From assembly GCF_001700515.1 (NCBI RefSeq), contig NZ_MAUD01000043.1, positions 1-36,503 of the forward strand: 36,503 nucleotides of DNA. Direction: 5' to 3'. The DNA is from Streptomyces lushanensis (GTDB lineage Bacteria; Actinomycetota; Actinomycetes; Streptomycetales; Streptomycetaceae). The notes beneath the pieces are model-generated. The model did no database searches and was not told where the DNA came from. It was given only the letters and a program-made list of their open reading frames with translations. Shown in pieces: positions 14,216 through 23,000 of this stretch. Made by a program: the position numbers and the translations under genes. Each line of letters starts with the position of its first letter. The first letter of the stretch is position 1.

Positions 14216-15229
14216 ATGGCTCTCCACACCAGCCAGTCGGTGCCGAAGGCGCCGGGCGGCACACCGCCCGGCGGGCTCCGGCGCCCCGGCGGGCTCCCCG
14301 CTCCGGTGAGGCTCAGACGCGGCCTCGCGACCCACTGGTACGCCTGGGCCATGGTCGCCCCGGTGGTGGCCGTGATCGGCGTGATCATCGGCTATCCGCT
14401 GGTCCGCGGTGTCCATCTGTCGCTCACCGACGCCGACGAGCGCAATGTGGAGCGCAGCATCGGCGTCAACCACCTGCCCGCCACCTACGAGTTCGTCGGA
14501 CTCGACAACTACGCCGACGCGCTGACGGGCGATCAGTTCCTGTCCACCCTCGGCTGGACGCTGATGTGGACGGTCTCCTGCGTCACCGTCACCTTCGGTC
14601 TCGGGCTGGCCCTGGCGAACATCCTCAACCGCCGGATCGCCGGCCGCTCCTTCTACCGGATGCTGCTGATCCTGCCCTGGGCCGTCCCCGGCTTCGTCTC
14701 CGTCTTCGCCTGGCGCTTCCTCTACAACGAGGACCGCGGCTTCCTCAACAAGCTGCTGGCGGGCGGCGGCATCGACGCGGTGCCCTGGCTCAACGACCCC
14801 ACCTGGGCCAAGTTCTCGGTGATCGCCGTGAACATCTGGCTCGGGGTGCCCTTCATGATGGTCGCGCTGCTCGGCGGACTCCAGTCCATCCCCGGCGAGA
14901 TGTACGAGGCGGCCGAGATGGACGGTGCCAACGCCTGGCAGCGCTTTTGCCACATCACCATGCCGGGGCTGCGCCCGGTCAGCACGACCGTGATCCTGCT
15001 CTCCACCATCTGGACGTTCAACATGTTCCCGGTGATCTTCCTGCTGACCCGGGGCGGGCCCGGCGAGGCGACGCAGATCCTGGTCACACAGGCGTACAAG
15101 TTCTCCTTCGAGATCAGCCCGCGCGACTTCGCGCAGTCCTCCACCTGGGGCGTGCTGATCCTCGTCCTCCTGATGGCCTTCGCCGCGGTTTACCGGCGAG
15201 TCCTCCGCACCCAGGGAGATACGTGGTGA
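14216..15229 (+). CDS. malF: Maltodextrin ABC transporter permease MalF
   Basis: This 337-aa inner-membrane protein forms the transport channel with MalG. A Pro/Gly-rich cytoplasmic N-terminus of about 40 residues is followed by six predicted membrane helices (starting WYAWAMVAPVVAVIGVIIGY). The cytoplasmic EAA loop that contacts the ATPase is EAAEMDGANAWQRFCHITMP (about 231-250). Length and layout fit short actinobacterial MalF proteins. The ATG at 14216 follows GGAAAGG. Its TGA overlaps the malG GTG by four bases. No ATP-binding subunit is encoded in the window; in streptomycetes the shared MsiK ATPase usually serves this importer (known for the family, not seen here). Confidence 0.93.
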   Translation: MALHTSQSVPKAPGGTPPGGLRRPGGLPAPVRLRRGLATHWYAWAMVAPVVAVIGVIIGYPLVRGVHLSLTDADERNVERSIGVNHLPATYEFVGLDNYADALTGDQFLSTLGWTLMWTVSCVTVTFGLGLALANILNRRIAGRSFYRMLLILPWAVPGFVSVFAWRFLYNEDRGFLNKLLAGGGIDAVPWLNDPTWAKFSVIAVNIWLGVPFMMVALLGGLQSIPGEMYEAAEMDGANAWQRFCHITMPGLRPVSTTVILLSTIWTFNMFPVIFLLTRGGPGEATQILVTQAYKFSFEISPRDFAQSSTWGVLILVLLMAFAAVYRRVLRTQGDTW

Positions 15230-16125
15230 CCACCGCAGCCGTCCCCAGGACCACTCCGGCCGACGCGCCGTCCACCCCGGCGGGCGCCGGCACACCCCGC
15301 CGTGGCAGGCGCTCACCGCTGGCCTCCGTCGCCCTGCACACCACTTTGATCCTCGCGTCCGTGATCGCCGTCTTCCCGGTGCTCTGGGTCCTGCTGACCT
15401 CGCTCAAACCCGCGGGCTACGCGACCACCACGGACTTCTTCAAAGAGCCGACGTTCGAGAACTACACCGGCCTGCTGCGCGACACCCCGTTCCTCACCTG
15501 GTTCGGCAACTCGCTGCTCGTCGCCGGATTCACCACGGTGCTCGGTGTCTTCACCGCTGCCACCACCGGCTACGCCGTCAGCCGCTTCCGCTTCCCCGGC
15601 AGGCGCGGGCTGATGTGGACCCTGCTGATCACCCAGATGTTCCCGGTCGCCGTGCTCATCGTGCCGATCTACAACATCATGTCGGGACTGGGACTGCTCA
15701 ACCGGTCGGCGGGTCTGGTGATCACGTACCTCACCATCGCCGTGCCGTTCTGCGCCTGGATGATGAAGGGCTTCTTCGACACCATCCCCCGGGAGATCGA
15801 CGAATCCGGCCAGGTCGACGGACTGACTCCGTTCGGTACGTTCTTCCGGCTGGTGCTGCCGCTCGCCAAGCCCGGGCTCGCGGTGACCGCGTTCTACTCC
15901 TTCATCACCGCCTGGGGCGAAGTGGCGTACGCCTCCGCCTTCATGGTCGGCGACGAGAATCTCACGCTCGCCGGCGGCCTCCAGAAGTTCGTCAACCAGT
16001 ACGGCGCCCAGTGGGGCCCGATGACCGCCGCGTCCGTGCTCATCGCCGTTCCCGCCGCGCTCGTCTTCCTCTTCGCCCAGCGCCATCTCGTCACCGGCAT
16101 GTCCGCCGGTGCCGTCAAGGGCTGA
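15226..16125 (+). CDS. malG: Maltodextrin ABC transporter permease MalG
   Basis: This 299-aa permease partners MalF. The N-terminus (VTTAAVPRTTPADAPS) is disordered; membrane segments begin near VALHTTLILASVIAVFPVLW. The EAA-type loop is EIDESGQVDGLTPFGTFFRL (about 190-209); the first Ala pair of 'EAA' is replaced by IDES, as in other MalG proteins of this branch. The GTG at 15226, overlapping malF's stop as GTGA, is preferred over the adjacent GTG at 15223 because CAGGGAG then sits 7 nt upstream. The frame stays open far upstream inside malF without meaning. It ends 120 bp before aglA, with a hairpin between. Confidence 0.93.
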   Translation: MTTAAVPRTTPADAPSTPAGAGTPRRGRRSPLASVALHTTLILASVIAVFPVLWVLLTSLKPAGYATTTDFFKEPTFENYTGLLRDTPFLTWFGNSLLVAGFTTVLGVFTAATTGYAVSRFRFPGRRGLMWTLLITQMFPVAVLIVPIYNIMSGLGLLNRSAGLVITYLTIAVPFCAWMMKGFFDTIPREIDESGQVDGLTPFGTFFRLVLPLAKPGLAVTAFYSFITAWGEVAYASAFMVGDENLTLAGGLQKFVNQYGAQWGPMTAASVLIAVPAALVFLFAQRHLVTGMSAGAVKG

Positions 16126-16183
16126 CCGCCTTTGGCCTTACCACCGAGCTCCGCCCGTACCACCGGTTCGTACGACGACGACG

Positions 16184-16216
16184 GCGGCACGCGGCCGGCC
16201 AGGCCCGGCGTGCCGC
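16184..16216 (+). terminator. Hairpin between malG and aglA (possible attenuator)
   Basis: GCGGCACGC (16184-16192) pairs with GCGTGCCGC (16208-16216) around a 15-nt loop, 59 bp after malG and 29 bp before the aglA start. It may reduce read-through rather than stop it, because aglA belongs to the same pathway. Confidence 0.4.
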
Positions 16217-16245
16217 TCCCTCCCCCCAGACACTCCAGGGATGAC

Positions 16246-17922
16246 ATGACCCAGCACCTCGCTGCCCCTCTGACCGGCACGTCCGACGACGCCCCGGGCC
16301 ACCGCCACGGCTGGTGGCAGGACGCGGTGATCTACCAGGTCTACCCACGCAGCTTCGCCGACGGCAACGGTGACGGCATGGGCGATCTCGACGGGGTACG
16401 CCGCCGGCTGCCGTATCTCAGGGAGCTGGGCGTCGACGCCGTCTGGCTCAGTCCCTTCTACGCGTCGCCGCAGGCCGACGCGGGCTACGACGTCGCCGAC
16501 TACCGGGCCATCGATCCGATGTTCGGCACGCTGCTGGACGCGGACGCGCTGATCCGTGACGCCCATGAGCTCCGGCTCCGGGTCGTCGTCGACCTCGTGC
16601 CCAACCACTCCTCGCAGGAACACGACTGGTTCAAGCGGGCGCTGCGGGAAGGACCGGGCTCCCCGCTGCGCGAGCGCTACCACTTCCGGCCCGGCAAGGG
16701 CGTGAACGGCGAACTCCCGCCCAACGACTGGGAGTCCATCTTCGGCGGCCCGGCCTGGACCAGGACCAGCGATCCGGACGGCACTCCAGGCGACTGGTAT
16801 CTGCATCTCTTCGCCCCGGAGCAGCCCGACTTCAACTGGGACCATCCGGCCGTCGCCGACGAGTTCCGTTCCATCCTGCGGTTCTGGCTGGACATGGGCG
16901 TCGACGGCTTCCGCGTCGACGTCGCCCACGGACTGGTGAAGGCCGACGGACTGCCGGACATCGGCGGTGCGGGCCAGCTCAGGCTGCTGGGCAATGACGT
17001 CATGCCGTTCTTCGACCAGGACGGAGTGCACGAGATCTACCGTCAGTGGCGCAGGATCCTGGACGAGTACCCCGGGGACCGGATCGCCGTCGCGGAGGCC
17101 TGGACGCCCACGGTCGAACGCACCGCGAACTACGTACGTCCCGACGAACTGCACCAGGCGTTCAACTTCCAGTATCTGAGCACCTCGTGGGAGGGACCCG
17201 CGCTGCGCGAGGTCATCGATGTCTCGCTCGCGGCGATGCGGCCGGTGGGCGCGCCCGCCACCTGGGTGCTCTCCAACCACGATGTGACACGGCACGCCAC
17301 CAGGTTCGCGGGCCCGCCCGGAGGCGGTACGCAGACCAGGGAGGCGGGCGACCGTACGCTCGGACTGCGGCGGGCCCGCGCGGCGACGCTGCTGATGCTG
17401 GCGCTGCCCGGCTCGGCGTACATCTACCAGGGCGAGGAGCTCGGGCTGCCCGATGTCACCGATCTGCCCGACGAGGCGCGGCAGGATCCCTCGTACTTCC
17501 GCGCGGACGGGCAGGACGGCTTCCGTGACGGATGCCGGGTGCCCATTCCCTGGACGCGGGAGGGCAGTTCGTACGGTTTCGGCGCGGGCGGGAGCTGGCT
17601 GCCGCAGCCGGACGACTGGGGTCCGCTGAGCGTCGAGGCCCAGACCGGCGATCCGGACTCCACGCTGGAGCTGTACCGGTCGGCGCTGGCGGTGCGCAAG
17701 GAACACCCGGGCCTGGGCGCCGGCGCGTCGGTGGAGTGGCTGGACGCGCCCGAGGGCGTGCTGGTCTTCGCGCGTCCCGGCTTCCTCTGCACGGTCAACA
17801 CGACGGACAGGGCGGTGCGGATCCCGGTCCGCGGCGCCCTGCTGCTGTCCAGCCACCCGATGACGGCGGACGGTCCCGAGACCGAGCTGCCCGCGAACAC
17901 GACGGGGTGGTGGGCGGTGTGA
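16246..17922 (+). CDS. aglA: GH13 alpha-glucosidase (cytoplasmic)
   Basis: This 558-aa enzyme has no signal peptide and should release glucose from imported maltose and maltodextrins in the cytoplasm. The GH13 motifs are complete: DLVPNHSS, GFRVDVAHG with nucleophile Asp225, VAEAWTP with acid/base Glu284, and LSNHDV with the transition-state Asp346. The start QDAVIYQVYPRSFADGNGDG is typical of the oligo-1,6-glucosidase/alpha-glucosidase subgroup. The ATG at 16246 (MTQHLAAPL) is chosen because CCAGGGA lies just upstream and the frame from 16132 adds only low-complexity sequence. It follows malEFG in the same direction, as aglA does in streptomycetes. Exact bond preference cannot be read from sequence. 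Confidence 0.9.
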   Translation: MTQHLAAPLTGTSDDAPGHRHGWWQDAVIYQVYPRSFADGNGDGMGDLDGVRRRLPYLRELGVDAVWLSPFYASPQADAGYDVADYRAIDPMFGTLLDADALIRDAHELRLRVVVDLVPNHSSQEHDWFKRALREGPGSPLRERYHFRPGKGVNGELPPNDWESIFGGPAWTRTSDPDGTPGDWYLHLFAPEQPDFNWDHPAVADEFRSILRFWLDMGVDGFRVDVAHGLVKADGLPDIGGAGQLRLLGNDVMPFFDQDGVHEIYRQWRRILDEYPGDRIAVAEAWTPTVERTANYVRPDELHQAFNFQYLSTSWEGPALREVIDVSLAAMRPVGAPATWVLSNHDVTRHATRFAGPPGGGTQTREAGDRTLGLRRARAATLLMLALPGSAYIYQGEELGLPDVTDLPDEARQDPSYFRADGQDGFRDGCRVPIPWTREGSSYGFGAGGSWLPQPDDWGPLSVEAQTGDPDSTLELYRSALAVRKEHPGLGAGASVEWLDAPEGVLVFARPGFLCTVNTTDRAVRIPVRGALLLSSHPMTADGPETELPANTTGWWAV

Positions 17923-17930
17923 GCCCTCTC

Positions 17931-17985
17931 CCGCCGCGGGGCCCGGTACGGCGGCGGGGCGGCGCCGTACCGGGCCCCGCGGCGG
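17931..17985. terminator. Perfect 23-bp stem terminator after aglA
   Basis: Positions 17931-17953 (from CCGCCGCGGGGCC) pair perfectly with 17963-17985 around a 9-nt loop, starting 8 bp after the aglA stop. It is one of the strongest hairpins in the window and should end the malEFG-aglA transcript. Confidence 0.85.
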
Positions 17986-18033
17986 GCGGGCGTACGCGTC
18001 CGGTCGCCGGTAGAGGCACCACCCGCACAGGGC

Positions 18034-18046
18034 CTTGAGGGGCAAG
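18034..18046. promoter_or_regulatory. Candidate MalR-type site before the amylase gene
   Basis: CTTG (18034-18037) and CAAG (18043-18046) with a 5-nt spacer, 71 bp before the amylase ATG. The same CTTG-N5-CAAG spacing occurs at 12535-12547. Arms of only 4 bp make this weak evidence, but MalR control of amylase genes is known in streptomycetes. Confidence 0.3.
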
Positions 18047-18117
18047 AGCGCGTCGCCGCACGAGGCCGTACGCACCAACTGTCACCCGCACCTCCCTTCA
18101 CCAGTGCAGGAGGAACC

Positions 18118-19824
18118 ATGGCTCGCAGATCCCTGGCCGCCGCGCTCGCCCTCGTGGCCGGCGCCGCGGCCGCTCTCGCGGTCCCCGCCGGGACCGCCCA
18201 GGCGGCGCCGCCGGGCACCAAGGACGTCACCGCCGTTCTGTTCGAGTGGAAGTTCGACTCCATAGCCAGGGCGTGCACGGACACCCTCGGCCCGGCCGGC
18301 TACGGCTACGTCCAGGTCTCACCGCCGCAGGAGCACATCCAGGGCGGTCAGTGGTGGACCTCGTACCAGCCCGTCAGCTACAAGATCGCCGGGCGGCTCG
18401 GTGACCGCGCCGCCTTCTCCGCCATGGTGAACACCTGCCACGCGGCGGGCGTCAAGGTCGTCGCCGACACCGTCATCAACCACATGGCGGCCGGCGACGG
18501 CACCGGCACGGGGGGCACCCCGTACACCAAGTACAACTACCCGGGCATCTACTCGGGCGCCGACATGGACGACTGCCGGTCGCAGATCAGCAACTACGGC
18601 GACCGCGGCAACGTACAGAACTGCGAACTCGTCGGCCTCGCCGATCTGGACACCGGTGAGGACTACGTACGCGGCCGGATCGCGGCGTACATGAACGATC
18701 TGCTCTCGCTCGGCGTCGACGGCTTCCGGATCGACGCGGCCAAGCACATGCCCGCCGCCGATCTCGCCAACATCAAGAGCAGGCTGAGCAATCCGGGCGT
18801 CCACTGGAAGCAGGAGGCCATCCACGGCGCCGGCGAGGCGGTCTCGCCGAGCGAGTACCTGGGCAACGGCGACGTCCAGGAGTTCCGCTACGCGCGCGGT
18901 CTCAAGCAGGTCTTCAACAACGAGAACCTCGCCTATCTGAGGAACTACGGCGAGGGCTGGGGCTACATGGAGTCCGGCCGGTCGGCGGTCTTCGTGGACA
19001 ACCACGACACCGAGCGCGGCGGCGACACCCTCAGTTACAAGGACGGCGCGAACTACACGCTGGCCAATGTCTTCATGCTGGCCTGGCCGTACGGCTCGCC
19101 CGATGTGCACTCCGGGTACGAGTTCACCAGCAATGACGCGGGCCCGCCCAACGGCGGTACGGTCAGCGCCTGTTACAGCGGCGGATGGAAGTGCCAGCAC
19201 GCATGGCGCGAGATCTCGTCCATGGTCGGCTTCCGCAACACCACGCGCGGCCGGGCCGTCACCGACTGGTGGGACAACGGAGGCGACCAGATCGCCTTCG
19301 GCCGGGGCTCCGCGGGCTATGTCGCGATCAACCACGAGGGCTCCTCGCTGACCCGTACCTTCCAGACCTCGCTGGCGGGCGGCACGTACTGCGATGTGCA
19401 GAGCGGCAGGGCGGTCACGGTCAACGGCTCGGGACAGTTCACGGCGACGCTCGGCGCGAACACGGCCGTCGCCCTGCACACCGGCGCCCGCACCTGCTCC
19501 GGTGGCGGCGGCACGGATCCGGGGCCCGGCGCCTCGGGCGCGTCCTTCGGTGTCAACGCGACGACCCAGCCCGGCCAGAACATTTATGTCACCGGCAATC
19601 AGGCGGCGCTGGGCAACTGGAACACCGGCAGCGCGCTGAAGCTCGACCCGGCGGCCTATCCGGTGTGGAAGCTGGACGTGGCGCTGCCGGCCGGTACGTC
19701 CTTCGAGTACAAGTACATCCGCAAGGACGCGGCCGGCGCGGTGACCTGGGAGAGCGGCGCCAATCGAACGGCGACGGTGCCCGCGTCCGGCAAGGTCACG
19801 CTGAACGACACCTGGCGCAGCTAG
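18118..19824 (+). CDS. Secreted alpha-amylase with C-terminal starch-binding domain (CBM20)
   Basis: This 568-aa enzyme cuts internal alpha-1,4 bonds of starch outside the cell. A Sec signal peptide ([20 protein letters not shown]) probably ends at the Ala29-Ala30 bond (TAQA/APP). The GH13 domain (about 33-460) resembles animal-type actinobacterial amylases: [18 protein letters not shown] with Asp206; [10 protein letters not shown] with Glu233; [10 protein letters not shown] with Asp297. A Gly/Pro-rich linker (about 463-475) leads to a CBM20 (about 476-568: [40 protein letters not shown]). The ATG follows GCAGGAGGAA. It has its own upstream region behind the strong terminator at 17931, so it is likely transcribed separately from aglA. 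Confidence 0.94.
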   Translation: MARRSLAAALALVAGAAAALAVPAGTAQAAPPGTKDVTAVLFEWKFDSIARACTDTLGPAGYGYVQVSPPQEHIQGGQWWTSYQPVSYKIAGRLGDRAAFSAMVNTCHAAGVKVVADTVINHMAAGDGTGTGGTPYTKYNYPGIYSGADMDDCRSQISNYGDRGNVQNCELVGLADLDTGEDYVRGRIAAYMNDLLSLGVDGFRIDAAKHMPAADLANIKSRLSNPGVHWKQEAIHGAGEAVSPSEYLGNGDVQEFRYARGLKQVFNNENLAYLRNYGEGWGYMESGRSAVFVDNHDTERGGDTLSYKDGANYTLANVFMLAWPYGSPDVHSGYEFTSNDAGPPNGGTVSACYSGGWKCQHAWREISSMVGFRNTTRGRAVTDWWDNGGDQIAFGRGSAGYVAINHEGSSLTRTFQTSLAGGTYCDVQSGRAVTVNGSGQFTATLGANTAVALHTGARTCSGGGGTDPGPGASGASFGVNATTQPGQNIYVTGNQAALGNWNTGSALKLDPAAYPVWKLDVALPAGTSFEYKYIRKDAAGAVTWESGANRTATVPASGKVTLNDTWRS

Positions 19825-19825
19825 G

Positions 19826-19918
19826 CCCTGTCCGGTCGATCTTCGTGGACTCTGCCCTGCCCGGCCAGGACCCAGACCCTCCCCGGCCAGGGCCCGGGCT
19901 CCGCCCGCCCGGACAGGG
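19826..19918 (+). terminator. Long-range inverted repeat after the amylase gene
   Basis: CCCTGTCCGG (19826-19835) pairs with CCGGACAGGG (19909-19918), with smaller CCTG/CAGG and CCCT/AGGG stems in between. It probably folds as a branched terminator between the amylase and pullulanase genes. Confidence 0.45.
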
Positions 19919-20038
19919 GCCACGTCCTGCCGCTGCTTCGTCCTCCGTCGCCGGACGGGCCGCGCCTCGGTCCGTCCGGCCCGGGGGACCCCTCCCGTAC
20001 CCGCGTCCCCCGCATCCGTACATCCGAGGAGATCCCGA

Positions 20039-23000
20039 GTGACACGCCCGCCTCTGCGAAGAACGGCCCCCGCCGCTCTCGCCGTCGCCCTCTGCGCGGC
20101 GCTGGTGCCCGCGCTGCCGGCCGCCGCCGCGGGGCCGCCCGCGCCGCCCGCACCGCCGTCGGACGCCCGGCTCGCCGCCGAACCGGCACGCCACGATCTG
20201 ACCCGTGAGCAGTTCTACTTCGTCCTGCCCGACCGCTTCGCCAACGGCGACCCGGCCAACGACCGCGGGGGGCTGACCGGTTCACGGCTGGAGACCGGCT
20301 ACGACCCCTCCGACAAGGGCTTCTACCAGGGCGGCGATCTCAAGGGCCTGACCGGCAAGCTCGACTACATCAAGGGGCTCGGCACCACCGCGATCTGGCT
20401 CGCGCCGGTCTTCAGGAACAAGCCCGTGCAGGGCGAGGGCAAGGACGCCTCGGCCGGCTACCACGGCTACTGGATCACCGACTTCACCCGGGTCGATCCG
20501 CACTTCGGCACCAACGCCGAGCTCGCGACACTGATCGACAAGGCCCATGACAAGGGCATGAAGGTCTTCTTCGACGTCATCACCAATCACACCGCCGACA
20601 CCGTCGACTACGCGGAGAAGGCCTACGGCTACCGGCCCAAGGGCGCCTATCCGTATCTCGACAAGGACGGCCGCCCCTTCGACGACCGGGCCCCCGGCGG
20701 GACGTCCGGACGGGCCGGCGCCGACTCCTCCCCGTACACGCCCGTCGTACGCGCCGGGGAGCGGAAGGTCCCGGCCTGGCTCAACGACCCGGCCATGTAC
20801 CACAACCGCGGCGACTCCACCTTCGCGGGCGAGAGCAGCGAGTACGGCGACTTCTCCGGCCTGGACGATCTGTGGACCGAGCGTCCCGAGGTCGTCGCCG
20901 GAATGGAGAAGATCTACGAGAGGTGGGTCCGCGACTTCGGCATCGACGGCTTCCGCGTCGACACCGTCAAACATGTCGACCTGGACTTCTGGACCCAGTG
21001 GGCGACGGCGCTCGACGCCTACGCGGCCGGGCGCGGCCGGGACGACTTCTTCATGTTCGGCGAGGTCTACTCGGCGGACACGGCGATCACCTCGCCCTAT
21101 GTGACCCGAGGGCGGCTGGACGCGACGCTGGACTTCCCCTTCCAGGACGCGGCACGCGCCTACGCCTCGCAGGGCGCGTCCGCCGACCGGCTCGCCCGGG
21201 TCTTCGCCGACGACTACCGGTACACCACCGACAAGGCCAACGCCTATGAGCAGGTGACCTTCCTCGGCAACCACGACATGGGCCGGATCGGCACCTTCCT
21301 GCGGCAGGACAACCCCCGGGCCGCGGAGAGCGAGCTGCTGGGCCGGGCCAGGCTCGCCAACGAGCTGATGTTCCTGTCCCGGGGCAATCCGGTGGTCTAC
21401 TACGGCGACGAGCAGGGCTTCACCGGCGCGGGCGGCGACAAGGACGCCCGGCAGACGCTCTTCGCCTCGAAGACCGCCGACTACCTGGACGACGACCAGC
21501 TCGGCACGGACCGTACGCACGCCTCCGACGCGTACGATCCCGCGCATCCGCTGTACCGCTCGATCGCCGCCCTCGCGAGGCTCACCAAGGAGCATCCGGC
21601 GCTGCGGGACGGTGTGCAGACGGAGCGGTACGCGAAGGACTCGGTGTACGCCTTCTCCCGCACCGACTCCCGCAGCGGCTCCCGCGCGGACGCCGGGGCC
21701 CGGAGCGAGTATCTCGTCGCCGTGAACAACGCCACCGGCGACCGGACCGTCCAGATCCCCGTGGGCTCGGCGGCGGGCACCACCTTCCGCACCCTGTACG
21801 GCGGTACGGCTTCGGTACGCGCCGGCGCGGACGGCACCCTCGCCGTGACCGTGCCCGCGCTGTCCTCCCTGGTGCTGAGGGCGGCCGAGCCCCTGCCCGC
21901 GCCCGCCGAGCGGCCCGCGATCGCCCTGAAGGCCCCGGCGCCCGGCGCCACCGGCACCGTCGAGCTGTCCGCGCGGGTCACCGGCGGCGGGCTCGACCGG
22001 GTCGTCTTCGCCGCCCGGACCGGTGACGGCGAGTGGCGGACGCTCGGCACCGCCGACCACGCCCCGTACAAGGTCACCCAGCACATCGGCGCCCGGACCG
22101 CCGCCGGGACGCCCTTGCGCTACAAGGCGGTCGCCGTCGACAGCGCGGGTCGCACCGCGAGCGCGACCGCCGTGTCGACCGCCGGACAGGCGCCCGCGCC
22201 CGGCAGGCCCTCGGCCGTCGCGCGCGACTACGCGATCGTCCACTACCAGCGCCCGGCGGGCGACTACGACGGCTGGCGGCTCACCTCCGGCGGCACATCG
22301 GCCGCGTTCACCGGCCGGGACGCGTACGGCGCCTTCGCCTGGATCAAGGTGGCCGAGGGCGCGACGGCCGTTCCGTACACCGTCGAGAAGCCGGGCGTCC
22401 CGGCCGACGGCCCGCAGCGCGCCGTCGAGCTCGCCCGTACCGGTGAGGTGTGGATCGCGCAGGGCGAGGAGGGCCAGTCCGAGACACCGCCCGACGGCGC
22501 CCGGCCGCCGCAGGACAGGACCAAGGTGATCCTCCACTACCAGCGCGCGGACGGCGCGTACGACGGCTGGGGACTGCACACCTGGACCGGTGCCGCGACC
22601 CCCACCGACTGGTCGAAGCCGCTCCCGCCGGTGCGGAGCGACGCGTACGGCGTGACCTTCGAGGTCCCGCTGGCCGAGGGCGCCACCTCGCTCAGCTACA
22701 TCCTCCACAAGGGCGACGAGAAGGACCTTCCGTCCGACCAGTCGCTCGATCTCGCGACCTACGGCCATGAGGTGTGGCTGCTGGCCGGGCAGCCCGCGTA
22801 TCTCCTGCCGCAGATCGGCTCCGGTCCGAGGCTGGACCTCACCGAGGCCGGGGCGCAGTGGATCGACGCGGACACCGTCGTCTGGAACGTGAAGGCGACC
22901 GCCGCCACCAGCCAGCAGCTCGTGTACGCGCGTGACGGCGGGATCACGGTCGAGGACAGCGCCCTCTCCGACGAGGGACAGTGGCTCCGGCTCACCCCCT